This document shows, piece after piece, positions 1 through 11,735 of a stretch of 64,000 bases of DNA. Under the pieces are notes generated by a model. The model worked only from the letters and a program-made list of their open reading frames with translations, had not been told where the DNA came from and ran no database searches. Both the position numbers and the translations under genes were made by a program. The number at the start of each line of letters is the position of its first letter. The first letter of the stretch is position 1. Source of the DNA: Ophiocordyceps camponoti-saundersi (nom. inval.) (taxonomy: Eukaryota > Ascomycota > Sordariomycetes > Hypocreales > Ophiocordycipitaceae); NCBI GenBank assembly GCA_003339415.1, contig PDHQ01000004.1, forward strand, positions 308,207-372,206. Direction: 5' to 3'.

Positions 1-3000
1 GAGTACTCGACAATCACCCTCGACCAGCCGAATCCTCCTTCGCCTCCCGGCATGAAGATCGCCTTGCGCCGCTACGAAATCAAGTTCGGCACCGTCATGG
101 TTTCGCGCCCGACCATTTCGGAAACAGATGGTACCGTCACCTCGCTTCTGCCGTACGAATGTCGCGACCGAAATTTGACATATGCGAGCCCTCTGTACAT
201 CAACATCACAAAAAAGGTTTCTGCCGCTATTGAAAAGGAGGTTCCTCTACATGAGATGGACGAAGCCCAACAGGAGGAGTATGCCCGCACCGGCGAGCAC
301 CCCACTAAACTCATCTGGGAGCAGGAAGAGAGCGGCGAAGACGAGGATTCGTCAAAGCCTGCCGATTGGAAGAACATGGTTTTCGTGGGCAAACTCCCCA
401 TCATGGTCAAGTCCAAGATTTGCCATCTCAGCCGTGAGACGGATGAAAATCTGTTCCTCGTCAACGAGTGCCCCTATGACCAAGGCGGCTACTTCGTCAT
501 CAACGGAAGCGAAAAGGTCTTGATCGCCCAGGAGCGTTCGGCCGCCAACATCGTTCAGGTCTTTAAAAAGGCTCAGCCTAGTCCGTACAACTACACGGCC
601 GAGATCAGGAGTGCCCTGGAGAAGGGGTCTCGCCTCATTTCCAGTCTCATGCTGAAGCTTTACGGCAAGGGAGATTCTGCCCGCGGTGGCTTCGGGCAGA
701 CCATACACACAACGCTACCTTTCGTCAAGTCGGATTTACCCGTCGCCATCGTTTTTCGCGCTCTTGGTGTCGTCTCGGACGAGGACATTCTCAACCACAT
801 CTGCTACGATCGTAAGGACAGCCAGATGCTGGAGATGCTGCGCCCCTGTATCGAGGAGGCCTTTTGCGTGCAGGACCGGGAGGTAGCCCTCGACTTCATC
901 GGGAAGCGCGGTAACCGAGACCAGGCTGGCCTGGGTCGCGAGAAGCGAGTTCGCGTGGCCAAGGACATTCTTCAAAAGGAGACGCTTCCTCACATCTCCC
1001 AGACCGAGGGCAGCGAGACGCGTAAAGCCTTCTTCCTCGGCTACATGGTCCACAAGCTACTGCAGTGCGCTCTGGGACGACGCGAGCCCGACGACCGGGA
1101 TCATTTCGGCAAGAAGCGGCTTGACTTGGCTGGCCCCTTACTGGCTAAGCTGTTCCGCGGTATCGTGCGTCGGATGAATACTGAATTGTCAGGCTATCTT
1201 AGACGCTGCGTTGAAGGTAACAGACACTTCAACTTGGCGGTGGGCATCAAGCCCGGAACGCTTTCCAACGGACTCAAGTACTCGCTCGCCACGGGCAACT
1301 GGGGTGATCAAAAGAAGGCTGCGAGCTCGACTGCTGGCGTATCCCAGGTGCTGAACCGATACACGTTTGCCTCTACGCTGTCGCATCTGCGACGTACCAA
1401 CACGCCCATCGGCCGCGACGGAAAGCTGGCCAAGCCGCGACAACTCCACAACACCCATTGGGGTCTCGTCTGTCCCGCCGAGACGCCCGAGGGACAGGCC
1501 TGCGGCCTCGTCAAAAACCTGTCGCTCATGTGCTACGTCAGCGTCGGCTCGCCCTCGGAGCCCCTGATAGAGTTCATGATCAATCGCGGTATGGAGGTGG
1601 TGGAGGAGTACGAACCCCTGCGATACCCGCATGCTACCAAGATTTTCGTCAACGGAGTCTGGGTCGGCGTGCATCAGGACCCCAAGCATCTGGTTAATCA
1701 GGTGCTGGACACGCGACGCAAGTCGTATCTACAGTTCGAAGTGTCCCTCATCAGAGAAATCAGAGATCAGGAGTTTAAGATTTTCTCGGATGCCGGACGT
1801 GTCATGAGACCAGTCTTCACTGTCCAGCAAGAAGATGATGCGGAAACGGGCCTCGAGAAGGGGCATTTGGTGCTCACCAAGGACCTGGTCAATAGGCTCG
1901 CCAAGGAGCAGGCGGAGCCTCCCGAGGATCCGTCGACCAAGATCGGCTGGGAGGGTCTCATCCGCGCCGGCGCGGTCGAATACCTAGATGCCGAGGAGGA
2001 GGAGACGTCAATGATTTGCATGACGCCCGAAGACTTGGAACTCTACCGTCTCCAAAAGAGTGGCGAACCGATCGACGAGGACCCCGGTGACGATCTTAAC
2101 AAGCGACTCAAGACCAAGACCAACCCGACAACGCACATGTACACACACTGCGAGATTCACCCCAGCATGATTCTGGGCATCTGCGCCAGCATCATCCCGT
2201 TTCCGGATCACAATCAGGTAAGTTCCCCTCCCCGGCGGTCAATCGCGCGGTTCTAACTAACATGGTTCAGTCGCCCCGAAATACGTATCAATCTGCCATG
2301 GGCAAGCAAGCCATGGGCTTCTTCCTCACCAACTACTCTCGGCGCATGGACACCATGTCCAACATCTTGTACTACCCCCAGAAACCGCTGGCGACGACCA
2401 GGTCGATGGAATTCCTCAAGTTCCGCGAGCTACCCGCTGGCCAGAACGCCATCGTGGCCATCGCCTGCTACTCCGGATACAACCAGGAAGATTCCGTCAT
2501 CATGAACCAGAGCAGTATCGACAGAGGCCTTTTCCGCAGCTTGTTCTTCCGGTCGTACTCGGATCAGGAGAAAAAGGTGGGTCTCAACTACACTGAGGTA
2601 TTCGAGAAACCTTTCCACCAGAGCACGCTGCGGATGAAGCACGGTACGTATGACAAGCTTGACGAGGACGGCATCGTATCGCCCGGCGTTCGTGTCTCCG
2701 GGGAGGATATAATCATCGGCAAGACGGCGCCCATCGACCAGGAGAGCCAGGACCTCGGCACGAGGACGAGTGTGCACCAGCGACGCGACATCTCGACACC
2801 GCTACGCAGTACGGAGAACGGAATCATCGACTCAGTGGTGGTGACCGTCAACGCCGACAATGTCAAGTACGTCAAGGTTCGCGTGCGAACGACAAAAATT
2901 CCGCAGATCGGAGACAAATTCGCGTCCCGCCATGGGCAAAAGGGCACCATCGGCGTAACCTATCGACAGGAAGATATGCCATTCACGAGAGAGGGCGTCA

Positions 3001-3725
3001 CGCCCGACATCATCATCAACCCTCATGCTATTCCGTCGCGAATGACCATTGCTCACTTGATCGAATGTCTTCTTAGTAAAGTTTCCACGCTGGAGGGTAT
3101 GGAGGGCGATGCGACGCCGTTCACCGACGTGACGGTAGACTCAGTGTCGGAGCTTCTCCGCAAGCACGGCTACCAGTCTCGCGGCTTCGAGATCATGTAC
3201 AACGGGCACACGGGCCGCAAGCTCCGAGCCCAGGTGTTCTTTGGACCGACATACTATCAGCGACTGCGCCACATGGTCGACGACAAGATTCACGCTCGGG
3301 CACGCGGCCCTGTGCAGATCATGACGAGGCAACCGGTAGAGGGTCGGGCGCGAGACGGCGGCCTGCGGTTCGGAGAAATGGAGCGCGACTGCATGATCGC
3401 CCACGGGGCAGCGGCGTTCCTGAAAGAGCGGCTATTCGAGGTGTCGGATGCGTTCCGAGTTCACATTTGCGAGATCTGCGGACTCATGACGCCTATAGCG
3501 TTCGTTGAACTTGCCTTCCCGGGGACTTTAGAGAGTGTGATTGAAGCTGACATGGAACCCAGCAACCTGTCGAAGCAATCGTTCGAATGTCGTCCGTGCA
3601 AAAATAAGACCAAGATCGCCCAGGTCCACATCCCGTACGCGGCGAAGCTTCTGTTCCAGGAGCTGCAGGCAATGAACATTGCGGCCAGGATGTTTACGGA
3701 CAGATCCGGCGCGTCCCTGCGCTAA
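1..3725 (+). CDS. RPB2: RNA polymerase II second-largest subunit RPB2 (5' partial)
   Basis: Forms one side of the active cleft of RNA polymerase II in the nucleus. The frame is open from base 1, before the first ATG at 52, so the gene starts outside the window; comparison with yeast Rpb2 suggests roughly 55-70 N-terminal residues are missing. Exons are 1-2217 and 2271-3725. The intron (2218-2270) starts GTAAGT, has a CTAAC branch site and ends CAG; it splits the universal [21 protein letters not shown] stretch. Visible hallmarks are [65 protein letters not shown] and the C-terminal zinc-binding cysteines CEICG...CRPCKNK, followed by [12 protein letters not shown]. The 1,223 visible residues fit a complete C-terminus. 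Identification is essentially certain, since RPA2 and RPC2 lack this exact combination. Confidence 0.97.
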
Positions 3726-3964
3726 GCAGAGCGTCGGCGGGGTGAGATGGCTGCCTCTATGGGAAGTGCGGCGTCGAGAAGATGGAACACAGGCGAGTAC
3801 GGCGCGGATGGCATGGACTTGGAGGAGGACCCCGAAGACGGTAAACGTGGATGGGCCTGAATTACGCATGTGTACAGGGCAAGTGTAAGACTACTGATCG
3901 TAGGATAGAAAGTTCACGAGAGCGACGCATCTTGATGTGTTGGTTGAACAGAGGAATTTCGTTA

Positions 3965-4440
3965 TTACGGCGGTGCCTTTATTTCGGCTTCACTGGCGGG
4001 GGAGTCGTGGACTGTTTGATGGCGCTTGTACTCGAGCTCGAGTGCGCGTTGAGCGTCAAAGTCTTCCTGGCGTTCGCGCTTGATGCGTTGCTGTTCCATG
4101 TCGCGAATGACGCCTTGATGCATGGCCTGAAGTTTTGGGGTCAGTTGGTATAGGATGAGGTAAGTGAAGTGGTGCAGCCGGAGAGACACTACAAAAGAGA
4201 CGGGAAAACAAGAATGAGATGTAAATAAAGGGAGAGATAAAATGGCAGGTAAGTGAAAAAGGGGGGAAAGGTGAAATCGGTGCAAGGGGGGGGGGGTTGA
4301 TGTTTGATGAGGGCTCGAAGCAGGAAGGACTTGGGCGTACGCACAGCCTGCTCTGCTTTCTGCTGGAAGTGGACGAAGACCACGGTGGCAGCGGCGAAGA
4401 GGGATGTTGCGCCCAGAGTGAGCTTGGAGGCGCGGGACAT
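3965..4440 (-). CDS. PET117: Cytochrome c oxidase assembly protein PET117
   Basis: A small mitochondrial inner-membrane/matrix factor for assembly of complex IV, which in yeast works with the heme A synthase Cox15. There are two exons, 4440-4345 and 4126-3965, joined in phase 0 across a 218-nt intron (donor GTGCGT, acceptor TTCAG). The spliced product is 85 residues. It starts MSRASKLTLGATSLF, the usual PET117 start with a single hydrophobic segment (about residues 9-23). HFQQKAEQA then leads into MHQGVIRDMEQQRIKRERQ, the family signature, and a charged C-terminal helix. The intron falls exactly between the membrane segment and the MHQG motif. The gene sits 239 bp from the RPB2 stop in convergent orientation. 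Confidence is high from length, start and both motifs. Confidence 0.9.
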
Positions 4441-6218
4441 GGTGGCTGAAGAGTGTGAGTATAGTTATAGGTGGGTAGGTAGGTAGGTCTGAAGGAAGAT
4501 GGGAGAGTAGAGGTGAGGTGAGGTTGGTGGTTGAAGTTGATCATTAGATGGGGATTGTGAGGTGAGGTTTCGGGTGATCACGTGACGTTGAGCTTTGGGT
4601 TAGGTAGTTGTGATCTCGTGACTTGATGGATAATTTTTGTGCAGACTTCTCACATACCCCTAGTAGTTCCCCCACACCGTCTTAGTAGGCGAGATATGGA
4701 TGACTCCCGCCATCGTTCATTGTCTGCTCGGGTTCGTCATGCGTTACGGCGGCCCGTGTAGGCATCTTGACGTCACGTGCTATCGAGTGGAAACTAAGGG
4801 GATTGCTTCATTGGACTTGATAGTAGGGGGAGGGGGACTTCAACTCAGCACTCTGCCAGCTGGAGGGATGAAGAGACGTGTCGTTAGCGGCGTACATAGA
4901 TGGGCTTTAAAAGGGGACGAGGTCGACATCTTGTATAATATGGGTAGAAGTTGACCATTGTTACGTCGAGAGCGTGTGTATGAGTGCTCTCAATGATAAG
5001 TAAGTGTTATAAACGTATTGATCGAGAGGAAGCGGGTTTATGGTGGCGACGTAGATTCGTTAGGAACAGAGAGGCCTGGACTAATTTTGTCGTTATATTG
5101 GCAGTGTAAGGTAAGGAGTCTTGGGGCTTCTTTTTGTGGCGGAGTAGAGTCGTAAAGGGAGGCCGAGTTATAGATGGTATACCTTGCTCTTTTACTCCTG
5201 TGCCAGAACACACATGCAATACATACACTTGCACAGCATCAGCTCATTACATGGGTAGGTAGGTCTTTGAACTTGCTCCTGTATAGGAAAGGGGGGGGAT
5301 CCTATCTTAATCCGTAGCCAAGCCCGGACTATCAAAGCTAGGAATGTCTCGGCATTTGGTGTTAAAGCGTCTGACTTATAAATATATTGAGGTCAAGGGA
5401 CAGCTTTTGTGCCGGAGTATAATAAAATAGACAAAGAGAAAAAAAGCACGTTCACGTATTAATGTCTTGACATGATACCGCTATCTGAATCGGGCTCAAT
5501 GGATAGCATGGTTGGAGACGGTGTTGGCAGTGGATGCATTACTTACAGTATTCATCTACGGAAAATCGTCTCATACAACGGCTTTAATCCCTCAGCCCGG
5601 CATCATACGTTGCGCCGGAAGGAGTTGTCGCTGCGTTCATGGGAGTTAAGTTGCGCTGGGTGGAGGGCGTAAGGATTCATATGTTTCTTCTGTGGACCGA
5701 GTTCTAGACCTATACATCCCGACTTTCCCTCTGCAAGGCGAAAAGGAGGGAGACTGGAAACTCCTTAGATTGGGCTCAAAGCAGACGGTTTTGAGATGAG
5801 CCTATGCTCAGTTTAAATAAGAAGGGGGGGGGGGGGGGTTAGTTTTCTATAGATTCGTGGCGAAGGAGGAGAATTGGTCAAAAGACTTGATGCTGCTACT
5901 GCTGCTGTTGGATATATTCTTTAGATGGGCTGTTGGCTCTTGTGAGAAAGTTACGGGACTCTTCATCGTCTACAAGATATTTCGGAACAGCAGCAAGATT
6001 CGATTGCTGCAAGGGAGCCGACATGATAGGGGACAACACGAGCTGTCGACTACCGCGATCACGACTCAATCTCTGACTCGACCAGTTCGGTTGCTGAACG
6101 TTTCCATCGATTTGATCTCGACGGCTTGCTTCGGCGCTCGTTGCGTGCCAGACTCGCTTGTACAAGTCATCACCCGAGTCTATCCAAGACGAAAACAGAC
6201 GAACAGCCCAGCAACTGG
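4441..6218. other. Intergenic region between PET117 and the Pls-like synthetase
   Basis: No convincing gene is seen in these 1.8 kb. The part next to PET117 presumably holds its promoter; a TGACGTCA palindrome overlaps a CACGTG box at 4768-4779. A run of 15 G residues lies near 5825-5839. A plus-strand reading frame at 5857-6438 overlaps the start of the next gene and has no recognisable protein features. Confidence 0.6.
4768..4779. promoter_or_regulatory. Overlapping CRE-like palindrome and CACGTG box
   Basis: TGACGTCA (4768-4775) overlaps CACGTG (4774-4779), about 330 bp upstream of the PET117 start. These are consensus sites for bZIP/ATF-CREB and bHLH factors respectively. A function is inferred only from the match and position. 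Confidence 0.3.
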
Positions 6219-9200
6219 ATGGAACGAACTGGCAATATGGCGAAGCGATCTTACACCTCTTTCTCCGACTTCATTGAGCGCAGTGACAGGCCGGCGTTGC
6301 GCGCAAGTCAAGACCCAACCGAGTTCATCACCTACCGAGGCCTGCACGCCCTCACGAACAAGCTGCGCCTACCCGAGTCGACGACGGCAAGCCGCAAGCC
6401 CGTCGTCGCCATCGCTCTTCCGAACGGCCCTCTCCTAGCAGCCGTATGCGTCGCGGTAACGACGTGGTACACCGCCGCGCCCATCAACCCGTCCGCCGGA
6501 GCGGAGCAGTTCCGCGCAGATGTCGTCCAGTCCGGCGCCCGTTACATACTCACTTCTTCAGAGGAATACGCGAGGCTTCGTCTTGACGAGTCGTGGGTTC
6601 GAGGCGCGGATGTTGATGTTGTGTTTGTTGAGTGGGATGGTAGGGATGGCGTTGACTTTAAGACTGTGGATGGACTTGCGTTGCAGACGCAGGACGGAGA
6701 AGGGTTGAGGTTGAGGAGGAGAAGGCCTAATGAGGCTCATGATGTTGGACTTGTGCTCTTCACGAGTGGGACTTCGGGCGCGAAGAAGGTGGTTCCTTTG
6801 ACGTTGCAGTCTATCGTCTCTGGCGTGTCGTTTGTTGTCGATTCTTGGGGCCTTGGGTCTGAGGATGTCTGTCTGAACATGATGCCTTTATATCACGTGT
6901 GAGTGAAGACGACATCCTCGTCATCCTGTCTTTATATAACGAGGCGAGAGAAGAGCTAACCAACTAACTAACTAACCGACCAACCTCGACAGCGGGGGTT
7001 TGGTGAGAAACATATTCGCCCCCCTCTTCTCAGGCGGATCAACCATCTGCTGCACCGCCTTCGACCCGAACCTATTCTGGGACGTCGTCCACGATATGAA
7101 TCCGACATGGTATTACGCCTCGCCTACCATGCACTCTCTGATACTGTCGCACGCTTCGGAGAGGTCCGCCTCGTTGAGACGGAGTCGGATCCGGCTTGTT
7201 TGCAATGCTGCTGGTGGGCTTTTGCCGTGTTTGGCTCGTCAGTTGAGTGAGACGTTTGATTGTGTTGTTCTTCCTAGTTATGGGATGACGGAGTGAGTTT
7301 TTATCTTTCCTCCTTTCTCTCTACTTCCTCTTACTGTAGTTTCTTGAATGCTGACTTTGAACAACTTCAACTTCAAGATGCATGCCCATTTCAACACCGC
7401 CATTGGACTATCGATTAGATCGTCAAGGAACCTCTGGCATCGGCGCCGGTCCGGAACTGGCCATTCTTGACGCGGCTGATATCAAACTCCCCTCTGGAAG
7501 AATCGGCAGGATATGCGTCAGGGGTGAGCCCGTCTTTCGTGGCTATCTACTTCCGGATGGCTCTTTGGATAGGACTTCGTTCACTGCGGACGGATGGTTT
7601 GATAGCGGTGATGTCGGATATATGGACGACGACGGATATCTCTTCATCACGGGCCGAAGCAAGGAAGTCATCAACCGCGGAGGCGAGCTCATCTCTCCCC
7701 TAGAAGTGGAAAACGCCATCCTCGCGTCTGCGGCATCTTTCGATTCCCCCATATACGGCCGCGTGAGTCAGGCACTGGCCTTCTCCGTTTCACACAAGCT
7801 ACTTCAAGAGGTCATTGCCGTCGTTCTGGTGACGCCTCCGCACATGGCGAGGGTCGACTTGAGGCTTTTGCATAGAGCGCTCCGATCCTCGCTTCAGAGA
7901 GTCAAGTGGCCCGTCTTGATCACTTACATGGACGACCTGCCCAAGAGAAACAACAAGATCGTTCGTCTTAACCTGGGACAACGACTGGGTCTGCCTGATG
8001 CGGAAGAGGATATGCCTTATCTTCGATGTCACTGGCAGGCTACTTGTCCGCCGGCTGACACGGACATTTCCGTCTCTATACCGTGCTCGCCCTGCTCCGT
8101 CGACTACGAGCTTGTGCTGAGGAGGGCGAGAGATGCTGTACGGTGGGATGCTGTGCAGATTTACTGCATGAAGAAGAAGGTTGATGACGACACGTTTGAT
8201 TTCATCATTGCTCCGGTTGAGGAAAACTCGCCTCCTCTACAGACGGGGCTGGCGGATGAAGTGATGACGCACCTTTCGTCCTGCTTGGACAACTACATGA
8301 TGCCGGACAAGATCTACGTCTTGTCTGATTCTTTGCCAATCAACGAGAAAGGTCAAATAGACGAGATCCAGCTTCGTCGACTCTTGCTCGGCCCGACGAC
8401 CGACGACAAAAAGGGGCAACGAAGCATACAAGACCAAGTCATCGACGCCTTTGCAACAACCCTATCTCTCTACCCAGCCGAGATCCCCCTCGACGTCGAC
8501 TTCTTCAGTCTCGGAGGCGATTCACTTCGAGCCGGGCGTCTACTATCAGCCCTGCGGATGGCCTTTCACGTACAACTCCCCATCAAACTCGTCTTCAGTC
8601 AGGGAACGGTCCAGGCCATCACAGACTATCTAGAAGCGACAGTGAAGCCGGAGCGTTCCCCCGAACTCAACGAGAAGCAGCGTTTTGGCTGTACGGAATC
8701 TTACAGCTCGACGAATCCCTTTCTCATGGCCCTGCAGCTGGTTCCCCTGGCAGTCGTGTATCCCTTTCGAAGAGCGTCTCAGTGGACGGCCTTTATCGTC
8801 TTACTGAGTCAGACGCAGCAGTTGCCGACGCACAACTTCGTGGCAGGCCGCTTGCTCAACATCCTCCTCTGTATCGGACTGGCAAGATCGATCATCATGT
8901 GTATAGCTCCGGTCTTGGCCATCATGATCAAATGGATCGTCATAGGCCGCTATCGTCGAGGTCTCTATCCCATGTGGGGATGGTATCATACACGCTGGTG
9001 GATGGTTCAGAAGATAGAATCCATCTGCGGAATGGGCGTCTTCGGCATGAGTGATTCTACGAGGAGGATATACTGTCGTCTGATGGGAGCTCGAGTGGGG
9101 AGAAACGTCAAGCTCGCAGGATCCTCTCTGGGCGAATACGACCTGCTTGATATCAGGGACGACGTCGAGCTTACGCGGTGCATCTGCCGTCCCTTTGCCG

Positions 9201-11173
9201 TCGAGGGAAACACGTCCATGTATCTCGACCGGATCACCATCGGGGAGAAGAGCAGCGTGGGAATCGCCTCCGTCATCGCTCCGGGCTCTAACATCCCGCC
9301 TGATACCTGCCTGGGTCCCAACTCTTCAAGCTGGGAGATGGCCGACGCAGACGAAGCGAACCGTCATCTCTCCCCCGCCGGCGCGCCAGAACCGCACTGG
9401 CTGTTGACGATCCTTCTTACCGTGCCCCTGACGTTGGCCGCTAAGCTACTGGCTCGACTTCCCTGGGCCGCTGGTTTGGCCGGCCTGGTTTCTCGTGAGC
9501 CGAGGAGTCATGTTACGCCTTTGCGAGACACGCTCGATTGGTTCACGGCTGGTGAACGAGTTGGCTATCACTTCCTCGCGTTGATCCTCAAGACTCTCTG
9601 CGGACCTTTTCTCATATTATTCTTTACTGTCACCGTCAAGGCTATTTTGGATGCCATCTTTGGCGAACTGAGTCCAAGTCCGGCAAAGGGATCTGGCGCC
9701 GTTGCCGTGTGGCGAGCTCATCTGATGAAGACGTTGATGCCAGCTTCTAAACTTAACAAGTTGAAGAGCATGTTTGGTCAACATTACGAACCTACGTCCG
9801 TCATCCTCCGGCTACTGGGAAGCAAGATTGGAAAGCGAGTTTACTGGCCGGGAAACGGTCCTGATATCGGTGATTATCATCTTCTCCGTGTCGGAAACGA
9901 CGCCGTCTTCGGATCTAGAGCACACATCGTGACGACAGACGGCTGCGGATCAGACTACGTCACCATCCGGGATGGAGCCATGGTCGCTGATCGGGTCTGC
10001 CTTCTGCCTGGTGTTGATATCGGCGAGGAGACGACGATGGGTTCCGGTGCCCTGACTAGGAGGGGGGCCATCTACGAGGCCGGAGCAACCTTTGTCGGCT
10101 CCAAAGACGGCGATACCATCTGTCTCTCACCGGGGATGCGTCGCAGAAACCATCTTCACCCTCCTAGTAGCAGCGGAATGACGTTGACGGAGAAGGGTGG
10201 TAAAGCTGACCTCGATCACATCCGTACCGACAGCAATGATACTCTCGCAGAGCCACGACTGTCACTGCAAAACTCCTCTATACGATCCGACAACGACTCG
10301 GAACACGATGAGGAAGCTGGCATGTCGAGGTCCATTTCGCCTTTCGGCCGTGCCTTTTACCTTGGTCTCGCCCCGTACCGCGTTTTCGGCCCGGTCACCA
10401 TCTTCTGCTATTCGGCCTTTTCCGACGTCTTTACGGCGTGCTACTGGAACGCTCCGAGTGTTTTATCTATACAGGTGGTGGATAGGCTGGTGAACATGCT
10501 CGTCGAACGAGGAAGTGACCACGGCCTGCAGCTCATAGTCCTCTTCTCCCTGACGTGGGTGGTCATTGCCATCTTCACCACATTGCAGGCCGTGCTCGCC
10601 TTGGCCTTTGAGATAGGCGCCAAATGGATCTTGCTTGGACGAAGACAACCAGGCAATTACGACTGGGACAAGTCGTCTTACTGTCAACGGTGGCAGCTGT
10701 TACTCTGCGTCGACAAGCTGATACGCCGTTGCTATCTCGGCCACGGCATCCTCGGCATGCTGACGGGAACGAGCTGGATGGTCCTCTACCTACGAGCTCT
10801 CGGTTCCAAGATCGGAAAAGACTGCGCCATCTACGCCAACGGACGTCCCAGCTTGTTGTTCACCGAGCCAGATCTGATCACGATGGGCGATCGGGTAGCC
10901 ATCGACGACGCCAGTGTCGTGGCTCACATCAACACCCGCGGCAAATTCGACCTCAACAGACTCGAGATCGGAAACGGCTGCGTCATGCGGACGGGTAGCA
11001 GGTTACTTAGCGGCGCCGTAATGAGGGAGGGCAGCTGTCTCCTCGAACATACCATGATCATGGGCGGGGATGTCGTCGACGACGGCTGGACGATGCAGGG
11101 CTGGCCGGCCGACAGGTTTACAGGCCAGCGTGTGCAAAGTGATAACATGCAGGAGAAGGGATCAACAGTATAA
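6219..11173 (+). CDS. Acyl-adenylating NRPS-like synthetase with Pls/PosA-type terminal domains (A-T-hexapeptide)
   Basis: Three exons (6219-6898, 6993-7292, 7378-11173; both introns GTGAGT..AG) give 1,591 residues. The N-terminal half is an ANL adenylation domain: FTSGTSGAKKV near residue 180, MMPLYHVGG near 222, YGMTE spanning intron 2, GWFDSGDVG near 400 and PKRNNK near 515. It resembles fungal acyl/oxalyl-CoA ligases (Pcs60 type) more than amino-acid-activating domains, because the NRPS A4 motif with the amino-binding Asp is replaced by PLYHV. A second A-domain-like ending (INEKGQID, near 648) follows. A carrier domain has GGDSLRA with phosphopantetheine Ser about 709. The rest holds several membrane helices and three repeats rich in left-handed beta-helix hexapeptides (starting near 898, 1146 and 1474), the layout of Pls/PosA poly-amino-acid synthetases. 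The substrate is unknown. The start at 6219 is the first in-frame ATG; 6237 is also possible. Confidence 0.85.
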
Positions 11174-11735
11174 GAAAGGACTTGGTGGGAGCTGTATATA
11201 AGGGAATACCGATTTGGGTTGTGGTTTCGGGTGAGTTTGGGCTAGATGATGCTTTACGGAACTGCAAGGAGAATACAGCGGTTTTCTTTGCCGTCTTGGA
11301 TCCATAGGAAATGAAAAGAGACGTCCTTTTGTCTGTCACCCGGTTCATGTCACTGTCCTTGAGCAAGCGGTCTTTCAACAAGGACATTGATAACTGACGT
11401 TCAAACTTGACATTCTTTCATCTTGTTGGATGATGAATACTAGACGTAGATGAAGCTGAGAAAAGCAAACTAAAAAGAAAGACCTTCTGAGACTCGAATC
11501 CGAGGGAGGTTGAAAATCCCTTTCCAACTAATACCGTTATCCTCCCAACAACTGAGAACAATCTGATCAGGAGCTCTTCGGTCCCCTTGCCTAGGTCCCT
11601 TGCCTGGATAGGCCAGAGGCATTGTCGGAGCCCTTGAGAGTACAAATCCCTTGATACGTGAATGGAAACACAAAAAGGCATCGGCTTAAAAGGAAAAACA
11701 AACAGCCGGTAGAGAGCATGTGCTGTGGTGCCATG
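11174..11735. other. Convergent 3' intergenic between synthetase and PKS
   Basis: This 562-bp spacer separates two stop codons facing each other. It should hold both 3' UTRs and polyadenylation signals. No gene or repeat was recognised. Confidence 0.6.

Noticed and set aside
5857..6438. Plus-strand open frame of 193 codons before the Pls-like synthetase
   Set aside because: Overlaps the start of the real gene in another frame and shows a chance Leu-rich stretch, with no family features.
11490..11530. Possible tRNA T-loop (CGAATCC-like sequence)
   Set aside because: No cloverleaf, acceptor stem or A/B box spacing could be formed around it.
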